Of a DNA stretch of 64,000 nt, positions 16,968-25,620 are shown piece after piece. A model generated the notes under the pieces. It searched no databases. It worked only from the letters and a program-made list of their open reading frames with translations, and was not told where the DNA came from. Source of the stretch: Thalassolituus alkanivorans (GTDB taxonomy: Bacteria > Pseudomonadota > Gammaproteobacteria > Pseudomonadales > Oceanobacteraceae); the NCBI RefSeq assembly GCF_020447205.1, contig NZ_JAJAEL010000035.1, positions 444,304 through 508,303 of the forward strand, written 5' to 3'. Numbering within the stretch: the first letter of the stretch is position 1; every line of letters begins with the position of its first letter. A program made the translations under genes and the position numbers.

Positions 16968-17003
16968 AATTGCTATACGAGTCATTTCCGGACAATTTTT
17001 CCG

Positions 17004-17696
17004 ATGGGAAAATCCACCGCCAGTAACGGCGATAACACCACAAGCGATACTCCGGCAGCCAGAACAGGCGGACGCACCTATGGCGGCCAGAGCCAGCAGC
17101 AACGCAAAGCCCAGCGGCGCCAGCAGTTTCTGCAGGCCGGGCTTGAGGTGTTCGGCACCGAAGGCTTCCGCAATGCCACCGTGCGTGGCCTGTGCCGTCA
17201 GGCGCAGCTGACCGACCGCTACTTTTACAGCGAATTCGGTAATCTCGAAGGCCTGCTGCAGGCGGTATACGGCCAGTGCATGGACAGCATCAAACAGCAG
17301 CTGTTTAACGCTTTCTCTCAGGCGCAGCCCGGCGGGCAGATTGAAGTGCTGGCACAACAAGGACTGGCGGCCTTTTTCAGTGCCATGCAGGACGCCCGTG
17401 TCGCACGGGTCTGTATGCTGGAGCTCGAAGGCGTCAGTGCAGCGACCGACCGTTTCTATCACGGCTATATGCAGGATTTTGCCAATATGGTGATGACACT
17501 GGCGCGTACCGTGCACCCACACTGGCGACTCAGTGATGACGAGTATGCGCTGCTGGGAATGGGCTTTATCGGCGCCATGCGTCAAGTAACTACCTACTGG
17601 CTGCAGAGCGGTTGCAGTGCCTCGCAGCAGACACTGGTCAGCACCGGTATGCGCATGATTATGGGACTGGTGCGGCAAATAGAAAGCGAGCAATAA
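17004..17696 (+). CDS. TetR-family transcriptional regulator (first of two paralogues)
   Basis: A 230-residue repressor-type regulator. After a polar, flexible N-terminus rich in Ser, Thr and Gly, the DNA-binding domain begins near residue 40, with FLQAGLEVFGTEGFRNATV and the recognition-helix stretch LTDRYFYSEF. The remaining helices form a ligand-binding and dimer domain. The start at 17004 is preferred because the other in-frame ATG at 16959 lies inside the operator. It closely resembles the regulator at 21588 in the helix-turn-helix region (RYFYxxF and GxxFGxxGFxNxxVRxxC shared), in line with the similar operators before both. It faces the monooxygenase gene and probably represses both directions. 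Confidence 0.85.
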   Translation: MGKSTASNGDNTTSDTPAARTGGRTYGGQSQQQRKAQRRQQFLQAGLEVFGTEGFRNATVRGLCRQAQLTDRYFYSEFGNLEGLLQAVYGQCMDSIKQQLFNAFSQAQPGGQIEVLAQQGLAAFFSAMQDARVARVCMLELEGVSAATDRFYHGYMQDFANMVMTLARTVHPHWRLSDDEYALLGMGFIGAMRQVTTYWLQSGCSASQQTLVSTGMRMIMGLVRQIESEQ

Positions 17697-17742
17697 ACTT
17701 ATCCGGTCGTGGCTAAAACCGGAACATTTCTGAATGATTTCA

Positions 17743-19398
17743 TTAAACCGGCTCCTGCACTGAATATTCAGCTCCCGCGGGTTGCGCGCTACGCCTGAGA
17801 ATAAAATCAGCTCCCTTTTCAGCAATCATAACGGTCGGTGCGTGAATATTGCTTCCCGTAATCGAGGGCATTATTGATGAATCAATAACCCGCAGGCCTG
17901 TAACGCCATGCACCCTCAGCTCCGGATCAACCACACCACCATCCGCCAGAGCAGCCATTTTACAGGAGCCGGCCGTGTGGTACACGGTTTCAACATGAGA
18001 GCGGATATAGTCACGTATTTCGTCATCCGTCTGAACAGAGATCCCTGGCGCTTCCTCCTTGCCTTTATAGGCCCTGAAAGCGGGCTGTTCCATAATCCGG
18101 CGGGCGATTTTCACACCATTCACCAATGCATTCAGCTCCGTGTTATCGACAAAATAATTGGCTTCAATTTTTGCTTTGCTGAAAGGATTATCATCCCTCA
18201 ACAACACCCGCCCGCGGCTTTTCGGGCGGAGATGACAAACGTGCAACACATAACCCGCCTTCATCGGCAGCATCAGATCCCGTCCATGAGGACTCATCCT
18301 CACGGCGGCAAACTGCAGCTGCAAATCAGGCAACGGCTGATGCTCATCCGATTTAATAAATCCACCACAATCGGTCGGGGTAAATAACAGCGGCGTGGTA
18401 CGATTCAGATAACGCCCGACAAATGCCCAGAACGACTTGCTCCAGGGAGCCATTACGAGTGTCCCATCGTTAGCCGTCTGATAGCGCAACAGAATATCCG
18501 GATGATCCTGCAGATTTTCACCGACGCCAGGAAGATCTTTAACAACTCTGATGCCATGCTTTTCAAGCTCAGCAGATGGCCCGATACCTGATAGCTTCAG
18601 TATTTGAGGTGAATTAATAACACCCGCAGAGATAATGACCTCTCTGGCCAATAACGATTCTCTTATTCCCTTTCTGGCATTGTAAATTTCAACACCACAT
18701 GCGGCTGGCGATTCCCCACGTTCATCAAATAAAACCCTGGTAACATGCGTTTTCTTAAGGATGACCAGATTTGATCTGTTTTCCACAGGATCGAGAAATG
18801 ATGTGGAGGAATTGGCACGCTTCCCCTCCGGTGTCTGCGTTACCTGAAAATAACCACAGCCTTCCTGGTCTGCACTATTGAAATCATCTGTCGTTCTGAA
18901 CCCGGCCTCTGCGCAGGCATCAATAAATGCATCGCAAACCGGAAGATGATAATTTGTATCAGAGACATCCATTTCACCATCGGCACCATGAAACCCGTCT
19001 CCCCCTCTGATCTGTCGCTCTGATTTTTTAAAATATGGCAGAACAGACTCATAGCCCCAGCCAGGATTTCCCTGTTCTTCCCAGCCATCATAGTCGCGGG
19101 GATGTCCACGCGTATAAATCATTGCATTGATTGAGCTTGATCCTCCCATAACCTTACCGCGGGGCCAGAAATATGACCGCTGAAAATTATTGTCATCCTG
19201 TTCAGTTTTATAAAGCCAGTTATATTTACCGCTATTCATCAGAACCAGCATATTGAAAGGATTACAGTCTCTGATCCAGTAGCTTTTATCGGTATCGCCC
19301 GCCTCAATCAGGCAGACCCGGTTATTTTTATCTTCAGATAAGCGATTTGCCAGCACACAGCCTGCAGATCCTGCGCCTACAATAATGTAATCAAACAT
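17743..19398 (-). CDS. GMC-family FAD-dependent alcohol oxidoreductase
   Basis: Predicted FAD enzyme that oxidises an alcohol to an aldehyde or ketone, related to choline and AlkJ-type alcohol dehydrogenases. The 551-residue protein has the FAD site GAGSAG at 8-13, the GMC signature region GGSSSIN at 85-91 followed by YTRGHPRDYDGW, and the second signature SAGVINSPQILKLSGIGP. The catalytic His474 is in YHTAGSCKM. The second active-site position, Asn in most choline/AlkJ-type enzymes (NTNAPT), is His519 here (SNIHAPT), giving a His-His pair as in aryl-alcohol and glucose oxidases. The start at 19398 gives MFDYIIVGAGS; the longer frame would overlap the upstream SDR gene. It is the last gene of a three-gene unit. 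Confidence 0.87.
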   Translation of the reverse strand: MFDYIIVGAGSAGCVLANRLSEDKNNRVCLIEAGDTDKSYWIRDCNPFNMLVLMNSGKYNWLYKTEQDDNNFQRSYFWPRGKVMGGSSSINAMIYTRGHPRDYDGWEEQGNPGWGYESVLPYFKKSERQIRGGDGFHGADGEMDVSDTNYHLPVCDAFIDACAEAGFRTTDDFNSADQEGCGYFQVTQTPEGKRANSSTSFLDPVENRSNLVILKKTHVTRVLFDERGESPAACGVEIYNARKGIRESLLAREVIISAGVINSPQILKLSGIGPSAELEKHGIRVVKDLPGVGENLQDHPDILLRYQTANDGTLVMAPWSKSFWAFVGRYLNRTTPLLFTPTDCGGFIKSDEHQPLPDLQLQFAAVRMSPHGRDLMLPMKAGYVLHVCHLRPKSRGRVLLRDDNPFSKAKIEANYFVDNTELNALVNGVKIARRIMEQPAFRAYKGKEEAPGISVQTDDEIRDYIRSHVETVYHTAGSCKMAALADGGVVDPELRVHGVTGLRVIDSSIMPSITGSNIHAPTVMIAEKGADFILRRSAQPAGAEYSVQEPV

Positions 19399-19441
19399 AT
19401 CCGGTACCGTTATTTCACTAATGTGGAAAGATGAAAAAAGA

Positions 19442-20263
19442 TCAGAACCTGTCCTGCCTGAGACTTCTTTTTCTCTGAGCACTACGCCCTTTATGTTTTA
19501 AATATCGTTCAATCCAGCTAAAGCGCTCAGGAAAGATATTGGCTACCTTAGCCATAAAGGCCCTGCCTTTCGGCATACCATATTCAAGTTTTTTCTTATG
19601 GACAAAATGATGCAATATGGCATCAGAAACATCATTAACAGAAAGAACATTCCCACCTGAAAAAGTCAAAGCCGCTGAAGCAGCATTCTCCTGTTTCTTT
19701 AACATCGGTGTTTCAATTGCATCAGGGCAAAGAACACTCACACGAATACCCAATGGCCTTACTTCTTTTGCAAGAGCAATACTGAATGCTCTTACCGCAA
19801 ATTTTGAAGCACTATAAAGAGCCAGACCAGGTACAGGAGAAAGCGCTGCGGTTGATGCTATGTTAATAATATGCCCTGATCGTTGCTGAATCATTTGCCG
19901 TACCAATAACCGGCAACCAAGCATTAAACCTTTTACATTCGTATCTATATGCTGGTGTATTTCTTCTTCATCCTGCTCATAAACCCGACCAGCCTGAAGG
20001 TAACCGGACACATTCAGCAATATATCGATACTCTTCCACTTACTCAGCACCCCGGAGACAGCATCAGACCAATCAGCTCCTGACGTTACATCCAGCCGGA
20101 GTAAGAGCAGGTTATTTGAAGGCCATTTTTCTTCTTCAGCTTTCTGGCGAAGAAGATCCATATTCCTGGCAGATGCGGCCACTCGGTATCCTTTAGCCAG
20201 AAATACACCGACCAGATGCATACCAAGGCCGCTTGAAGATCCTGTTATCAATACAACGTTCAC
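19442..20263 (-). CDS. short-chain dehydrogenase/reductase
   Basis: NAD(P)-dependent oxidoreductase of the classical SDR family, 273 residues. It has the cofactor motif TGSSSGLG at 7-14, NVSG at 84-87 (a variant of NNAG), Ser137 in IAST, and the catalytic Tyr150 and Lys154 in YSASK. The C-terminus (residues 235-273) is strongly basic and resembles SDRs that sit at membranes. It lies between the epimerase-like gene (84 bp upstream) and the GMC gene (43 bp downstream), all on the minus strand. It would interconvert an alcohol and a ketone; its substrate is unknown. The DNA here is visibly richer in A+T than the flanking core genes. Confidence 0.85.
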   Translation of the reverse strand: MNVVLITGSSSGLGMHLVGVFLAKGYRVAASARNMDLLRQKAEEEKWPSNNLLLLRLDVTSGADWSDAVSGVLSKWKSIDILLNVSGYLQAGRVYEQDEEEIHQHIDTNVKGLMLGCRLLVRQMIQQRSGHIINIASTAALSPVPGLALYSASKFAVRAFSIALAKEVRPLGIRVSVLCPDAIETPMLKKQENAASAALTFSGGNVLSVNDVSDAILHHFVHKKKLEYGMPKGRAFMAKVANIFPERFSWIERYLKHKGRSAQRKRSLRQDRF

Positions 20264-20347
20264 ACAGCACCCTTTTAGTATATTTAAGAACGGCCTGGCA
20301 GTGCATGGCAGGCTGTAAACCGCTGACGGCGATTCTGCTAAGGAAAC

Positions 20348-21331
20348 TTATAAAACCCCACGGTTTTCTTTCAGCCAAGCTTCTGTTCTTGCCATTCCTT
20401 CGGTAAGAGATACCACTGGTACGTAACCAAGCATGTCTCTGGCTTTATCAATGGAATAGGTGGCCTTTCTTGACAGCATCGCCAGAGAACTCCGGTCTAT
20501 TTCAGTATTGGCATTTAATACCGTATTAAAAATAAACGACCCGATACTGGTTATACCTTCGGCGACACGTGTGGGTAAGCAGACTGGCCCGGTGTTTTTC
20601 CCAAGCCATTTGTAATGATTATTAAAAAATTCTCTGCATTCTATGCCTGCACCATCGGTTATATTGAAAATCTGGCCTTTACCACTTTCTTTTTCAGCAG
20701 CCAGAACAATACCATCCACCAGATTATCAATATAAACAGGGCTGAATATCCCTCTGCCCATGGCTGGTAAAATAAATTGCTTTTTACTGATCATAGTCAG
20801 AGGAATCAGAACCCAGGGTCTGGACCCCGGACCATAGACATCTCCCGGACGAATTATCGTCGTGCAGATATCCCCTGCGGCATGAGCCGCCAGAAAGCCG
20901 TGTTCACTCGCTGCTTTGGCATCACAATATGAAGATCCGCTCAGAACCGAGATGCTGCAGCTTTCATCCTGATCAGTATCAAAGTTCAGTCCATATGCTG
21001 CAATTGAGGAAATATGAACAACGCGTGCAATATGATGTTTTTTTGCAGCAGCAACCACCTGCTTCACACTGCCAACACTCACCTTCTGATACATGTCCGC
21101 TGATGCCGTATTTGAAACGACAGCGGCGGTATGAAAAATGATGTCGCAACCTTTTGCATGTTCCTGCCATTCTCCGGCATTGGAAACATCACCGCGCACA
21201 ACGTTGCGGGAAGGATCGGCCGTAATATCGACGCCACAGATATCAATGCCTTTCTGTTTGTAACGCTCCATGATTGCCCGGCCAATAAAGCCATTGGCTC
21301 CGGTTACAAATATTTTTTTTATTTTATGCAC
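20348..21331 (-). CDS. NAD-dependent epimerase/dehydratase or 3-beta-hydroxysteroid dehydrogenase-like protein
   Basis: Extended-SDR protein of 327 residues. The cofactor motif GANGFIG is at 11-17, the acidic Asp of GVDI near 35 suggests NAD, and the catalytic Tyr135 and Lys139 are in YCDAK. IIRPGDVYGPGSR and the C-terminal SIDKARDMLGYVPVVSLTEGM are typical of the 3-beta-hydroxysteroid dehydrogenase/epimerase group. The start codon is GTG at 21331 with AAAGGG upstream. It is the first gene of the unit epimerase, SDR, GMC, transcribed away from the second TetR gene across a shared operator region. The neighbours favour a role as an alcohol dehydrogenase on a hydrophobic substrate over sugar metabolism, but this is inference. 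Confidence 0.75.
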   Translation of the reverse strand: MHKIKKIFVTGANGFIGRAIMERYKQKGIDICGVDITADPSRNVVRGDVSNAGEWQEHAKGCDIIFHTAAVVSNTASADMYQKVSVGSVKQVVAAAKKHHIARVVHISSIAAYGLNFDTDQDESCSISVLSGSSYCDAKAASEHGFLAAHAAGDICTTIIRPGDVYGPGSRPWVLIPLTMISKKQFILPAMGRGIFSPVYIDNLVDGIVLAAEKESGKGQIFNITDGAGIECREFFNNHYKWLGKNTGPVCLPTRVAEGITSIGSFIFNTVLNANTEIDRSSLAMLSRKATYSIDKARDMLGYVPVVSLTEGMARTEAWLKENRGVL

Positions 21332-21523
21332 GCCTGAACCCTTTCTGAGATTTACGGATAATCAGATAAATGCGGCCTCATCAGACAGATGAGGTTTCGC
21401 AGCAGACCATCACCATTCTCTCTGCCCACACACCGGATCAATACAAGCGGAGAGGTATTCATTATTTTTATCTTCTTGCTATGCCTGCTGACGGTTTATC
21501 CCAACCACCGGAAGGGAGTAAAC

Positions 21524-21568
21524 TGACAACATTGGTAGTCAGATTAAATCTGACTACACGCGTTGTCA
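21524..21568. promoter_or_regulatory. tandem TetR-type operators before the second TetR gene
   Basis: Two 18-bp palindromes, TGACAACATTGGTAGTCA (21524-21541) and TGACTACACGCGTTGTCA (21551-21568), are separated by the 9 bp GATTAAATC. Each has the form TGACwAC-N4-GTwGTCA, and together they make a 45-bp inverted repeat with a perfect 10-bp inner arm. Length, spacing and half-site match the pair at 16923-16967. The right end is 19 bp before the GTG start of the regulator gene. Confidence 0.85.
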
Positions 21569-21587
21569 AATGTAAAAAGGGAACCAA

Positions 21588-22229
21588 GTGAGTAGTTCAT
21601 CATCCCCAATGCTGGGTAAGAAATATGCCGGGTGTTCTTCGGAGGAGCGCCAGAAGCTGAGGCAGCAACAGATCATCGCCGCTGGCATCCGTTTATTTGG
21701 CAGCCAGGGCTTCCATAACAGCAGTGTCAGGGCAATCTGTAGCGAAGCAGGCCTGACCAGCCGTTACTTCTACGAATCCTTCGAAAGCACCGAGGCACTG
21801 CTGATTGCCTGCTATCAGCAACTGATGTCGGGCTTCCGGAAAGAACTCCTGCAGACGCTGAAAGAAAGCACTGACATTAACGATTTTATAACTAAGGGGC
21901 TTTACTGTTTTTACCGGGAAGTCAGCAACCCGGCCTTTGCACAGATTACAATGCTGGAGGTTCTGGGAATCAGTGAAAGTGTGGATGCCATTCATATGAA
22001 CCAGACCCGGTCTTTCGGCCTGCTGATGATAGACACTCTGGCGACGTCCCGGTTTCCGGCCAGTATGCCCAGAGCCAGACTGGAAGCGCTGGGGTACTCT
22101 GTTTGCGGGGCAATGGCATTCAGCGCTATCGACTGGATGAAAAGCGGGTATAAGTTATCTATCGATGATGTTGTAGCAAACAGCAGGATGATTTTATCCG
22201 GCGTGGTCGGACAGCTGGGAGCTCTTTAA
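21588..22229 (+). CDS. TetR-family transcriptional regulator (second paralogue)
   Basis: A 213-residue regulator. After a Ser-rich N-terminus the DNA-binding domain runs from about residue 20 to 70, with AAGIRLFGSQGFHNSSVRAIC and the recognition-helix stretch LTSRYFYESF. The rest is the helical ligand and dimer domain. The start is GTG at 21588, supported by AAAAAGGGAACC upstream; an ATG seven codons later is possible. The helix-turn-helix is close to that of the regulator at 17004, and the operators before both genes share length, spacing and half-site. It faces the epimerase-SDR-GMC unit and is likely its repressor; cross-regulation with the first paralogue is plausible. Confidence 0.87.
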   Translation: MSSSSSPMLGKKYAGCSSEERQKLRQQQIIAAGIRLFGSQGFHNSSVRAICSEAGLTSRYFYESFESTEALLIACYQQLMSGFRKELLQTLKESTDINDFITKGLYCFYREVSNPAFAQITMLEVLGISESVDAIHMNQTRSFGLLMIDTLATSRFPASMPRARLEALGYSVCGAMAFSAIDWMKSGYKLSIDDVVANSRMILSGVVGQLGAL

Positions 22230-22286
22230 GGCTTTCCAGTGCCGGCAACGCTCAGCCCTTACCACCAGCTACGGCAAGCCGCAGTT

Positions 22287-23045
22287 TTACACCGGATTGT
22301 CGATATCGACGAACTCCACATTCAGACCAAACTCATCCGCCAGATATTCCCCCAGCGCTTTGGCGCCGTAACGCTCGGTTGCGTGATGGCCAGCGCTGAA
22401 AAAGTGGGTGCCGGTTTCACGCGCCAGGTGAACCGCCGGTTCATTGATTTCACCGGTTAAATAGGCATCGACGCCGGCATTAACGGCCACCTGCAAATAA
22501 CCCTGAGCGCCACCGGTGCACCAGCCAATGGTTTCGATGGTGTCGGTTTCTTCACCGATGTGCAGCGGCTCGCGCTGCAGGCACTCAGCCAGCCAGGCGC
22601 TGAATTCTTTGCCGCTCATTGGCCGGGGCAAACGCCCGATATGGCCCGGAATGCTGGGGTCGTCTTCACTCAGCGGGCCATCAATCTGCAGTCCAAGAAC
22701 ATCGGCCAGCTGCACGTTATTGCCGTAAACCGGATGACCGTCGAGGGGCAGATGATAGGCAATCAGGTTGATGTCATTAACCAGCAACGCTTTCAGACGC
22801 TCACGTTTAATGCCGGTAATACGCTCATCTTCTCCTTTCCAGAAATAACCATGGTGCACCAGAATCGTATCAGCACCACGCTCAATAGCGACATCAATTA
22901 ACGCCTGACTGGCGGTAACACCGGTAACGATATGGCTGATATGTTCACGCCCTGCCACCTGCAGACCATTAGGGCAATAATCGCGAAAGCGCTCTGTTTG
23001 TAAGAGTGAGTCAAGGTGCTTCAGTAATTGGCGGCGCTCAACCAT
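22287..23045 (-). CDS. Nif3-like dinuclear metal-centre protein (YbgI family)
   Basis: Member of the widely conserved Nif3/YbgI family, 252 residues, which forms toroidal hexamers with a two-metal site and is of uncertain cellular role. Metal-binding stretches are visible: LVHHGYFWKG near 62-71, AYHLPLDGH near 96-104, and FFSAGHHATERYG near 215-227. The N-terminal DYCPNGLQV is also diagnostic. It is divergent from the DegS/AlgW-type protease gene, an arrangement I know from Pseudomonas, where the same pair precedes hisC. It converges on the second TetR gene without an obvious terminator between them. Confidence 0.9.
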   Translation of the reverse strand: MVERRQLLKHLDSLLQTERFRDYCPNGLQVAGREHISHIVTGVTASQALIDVAIERGADTILVHHGYFWKGEDERITGIKRERLKALLVNDINLIAYHLPLDGHPVYGNNVQLADVLGLQIDGPLSEDDPSIPGHIGRLPRPMSGKEFSAWLAECLQREPLHIGEETDTIETIGWCTGGAQGYLQVAVNAGVDAYLTGEINEPAVHLARETGTHFFSAGHHATERYGAKALGEYLADEFGLNVEFVDIDNPV

Positions 23046-23127
23046 GATATGGCCCTCATTTATATTCTGATAAAATGCCGGTTTATAGTGTCAGCCCAGT
23101 TTATGGGTTACGGGGGATTCACAGCAA

Positions 23128-24315
23128 ATGCGTTCTGCTCAGTTCATTGTGAATACACTGGTCATACCGGTTCTGGTTGGTCTGGTTGTCGCCTTTGCCG
23201 TCCTGCTCTGGGCGCCGGATCTGGTTACACCAGCCACTCCCAAAGCCCCGGCGGTAACCTATGCCCCGCTTGCCGGAATCGGTCCGATGCCGGAGCAAAA
23301 CGCCACCGGCAACAGCATCACCCAGAGCGGCCCGGTCAGCTATGCCGATGCCGTTGACCGGGCAGCACCAGCGGTGGTGAATATTTTTACCCGCAAACTG
23401 GTACGGCGCAAAACCCATCCGCTGTTTGATGATCCTTTTTTCCAGCGTTTTTTCCGCACCAATCCTGAACCCAGCGAACGTATGCAATCCAGTTTGGGCT
23501 CGGGTGTCATTATGTCGCCTGACGGCTATGTGCTGACCAACAATCATGTGATTCATGGTGCAGACCAGATTGTGGTCGCCCTGCACGATGGCCGTGAGGT
23601 TAATGCCACCGTGGTCGGCACCGACCCCGAAGCCGACCTCGCCGTACTGAAAATTGAGCTGGAAAATCTGCCACAGATTCAGGTCGCTCACGACAGTCAG
23701 CTGCGCATCGGTGATGTGGTACTCGCCATCGGTAACCCCTTTGGCGTTGGTCAGACGGTAACCCTCGGCATCGTTTCCGCCACCGGCCGTAACCAGCTGG
23801 GATTAAACACCTACGAAGATTATATCCAGACCGACGCTGCCATTAACCCCGGTAATTCCGGCGGCGCCCTGATTAATGCTCATGGCGAGCTGGTCGGCTT
23901 AAATACCGCCATTTTCTCCAAATCCGGCGGCAGTCAGGGCATTGGCTTTGCCATTCCTGCTGAAGTGGCCAGCCGCACCCTGACCGATATTGCCACCCAC
24001 GGCACCACTATTCGTGGCTGGCTCGGCATTGAGGTGCAGGAATCCACGCCGCAACTGCTCACCGCCCTTAGTCTGCCACAGGCGTTAACCGGCCTGATCG
24101 TTACCGGCATTTATCCCGACGGGCCTGCTGATCAGGCGAAACTCGCCATCGGCGACATTCTGGTACGGATTAATAATCAGGACGCTGCTAACGCCCGCAG
24201 TGCCATGAACCAGATTGCTGCGTTGCGCCCGGGTGATGGCATTGACCTGGAATTTATCCGCGCCGGACAAAAAATGCAGACCCACGCTATTGCCGGCCAA
24301 CGTAAGGCACATTAA
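23128..24315 (+). CDS. algW: periplasmic site-1-type serine protease, DegS/AlgW family
   Basis: Membrane-anchored HtrA-type protease that in relatives senses misfolded outer-membrane proteins and cuts the anti-sigma factor (RseA/MucA), releasing an envelope-stress sigma factor. The 395-residue protein has one N-terminal membrane segment (about 8-28), a trypsin-like domain with His140 (NNHVIHG), Asp170 (PEADLAVL) and Ser244 (NPGNSGGAL), and a single PDZ domain (about 285-385). One PDZ and a membrane anchor indicate DegS/AlgW, not DegP. Gene order algW then hisC matches Pseudomonas, apart from the inserted catalase-like gene. Confidence 0.9.
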   Translation: MRSAQFIVNTLVIPVLVGLVVAFAVLLWAPDLVTPATPKAPAVTYAPLAGIGPMPEQNATGNSITQSGPVSYADAVDRAAPAVVNIFTRKLVRRKTHPLFDDPFFQRFFRTNPEPSERMQSSLGSGVIMSPDGYVLTNNHVIHGADQIVVALHDGREVNATVVGTDPEADLAVLKIELENLPQIQVAHDSQLRIGDVVLAIGNPFGVGQTVTLGIVSATGRNQLGLNTYEDYIQTDAAINPGNSGGALINAHGELVGLNTAIFSKSGGSQGIGFAIPAEVASRTLTDIATHGTTIRGWLGIEVQESTPQLLTALSLPQALTGLIVTGIYPDGPADQAKLAIGDILVRINNQDAANARSAMNQIAALRPGDGIDLEFIRAGQKMQTHAIAGQRKAH

Positions 24316-24480
24316 TAAAGCACATCAGTAACGCCCCCTGAAGAAAGCATCTGCCAATCCGCGCCATTGCCACGCCATTACATAGGATTTCGGCTGTGGC
24401 GGAGTTACACTGGCACGCACGCGGCAAATAACATCAGCGCCGCAGAAACAACAGGAATTCAACGATAAAAGGAACTTATC

Positions 24481-25605
24481 ATGCGAGCCATCGCACCCGG
24501 TTTACGCCGATCTTCTGCTCTGCTGTTGGGCTGTACTCTATTCACCCTCAGCGCCTGCACCAAAACGCCGGACCTGCCTTTAGGACAGGAACTGCCGGTT
24601 AAAGGTGAAGAAGTATTATTCAAAGACATCAGCACCCTGCTCACCGACCACCTGAAAGAACAATACGCCAACGACAATATCCTGCGCGACACTCATCCCA
24701 AAGATAATGGCTGTATCCGTGGCAACCTGGTTGTTAACGAACAGATTGATGAGCGTTACCGTCATGGCATTTTTCAGCCGGCCGCCAGCTACCCGCTATG
24801 GATGCGTTTCTCCAACTCGGTGGAAGAAATCACCAGCGATAAAGAAAAAGACTTCCGCGGGCTGGCGCTGAAACTGACTCAGGTTGAAGGCAACCGCTTG
24901 CCGTTACCCGGCGATGAGCAACACAGCCAGGACTTTTTATTCCTGGGTCACGATGCTTTCTTTGCCGCCAACCCTCAGCAGTTTTTTGATTTTTTTGATG
25001 CCAACTTTAATGGCAAGCGCCTGAGCTTTTTACTGACCCATCCGCGCGGTGCCTGGAATATTCTGCGCGGCGCCAAGGTCTACAATAATCCGCTGAATGT
25101 TAAATGGAACAGCGTAACGCCCTATGCTCTGGGCCTGCCACTGGAAGGCAGCGATGGCGTACAGACTTACCCAACGGTCGTGCGCTATGCGCTGCGTACC
25201 TGCTCCGATAATCCGGGCCAGATGACCGACTCCGATGATTACCTTGCAGAAAACCTTGCTGAGCAGCTGAGCAAAGGCAGCGCCTGTCTCGACTTTTTAA
25301 TTCAGCTGCAAAAAGACCCAAAGGATAATCCGACCGAAAACGCCCTGATCAGCTGGGATGAAGATGACTCGCCCTTTATTCCACTAGCGCGGATTAATAT
25401 TCCACCACAGAGTTTTACCTCAGAGGCGCAAAAACAATTCTGCGAAAATATCTCCTTTAACCCGTGGCACAGCCTGGAAGAACACCGCCCTATTGGCGGC
25501 ATTAACCGTGCCCGCCGGGTCGTCATGAAAGATATTTCCGACTTCCGTTTACAGGCTAATGGCGTTGAACGCTTTGAGCCGACCGGGCATGAGGTGTTTG
25601 AATAG
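24481..25605 (+). CDS. catalase-family lipoprotein
   Basis: A 374-residue protein of the catalase-related (y4iL-like) group. The N-terminus ends in a lipobox (LSAC), so it should be lipidated and anchored outside the cytoplasm. Family stretches are THPKDNGCIRG (candidate distal His), YPLWMRFSN, KDFRGLALKL, DFLFLGHDAFF and NPWHSLEEHRPIGGINRARR. Many members are much smaller than true catalases and have uncertain activity; heme binding and peroxide use are inferred from the family, not shown. It breaks the otherwise conserved algW-hisC neighbourhood and ends at a bidirectional terminator. Confidence 0.75.
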   Translation: MRAIAPGLRRSSALLLGCTLFTLSACTKTPDLPLGQELPVKGEEVLFKDISTLLTDHLKEQYANDNILRDTHPKDNGCIRGNLVVNEQIDERYRHGIFQPAASYPLWMRFSNSVEEITSDKEKDFRGLALKLTQVEGNRLPLPGDEQHSQDFLFLGHDAFFAANPQQFFDFFDANFNGKRLSFLLTHPRGAWNILRGAKVYNNPLNVKWNSVTPYALGLPLEGSDGVQTYPTVVRYALRTCSDNPGQMTDSDDYLAENLAEQLSKGSACLDFLIQLQKDPKDNPTENALISWDEDDSPFIPLARINIPPQSFTSEAQKQFCENISFNPWHSLEEHRPIGGINRARRVVMKDISDFRLQANGVERFEPTGHEVFE

Positions 25606-25620
25606 CACCTGTAAATGCGG

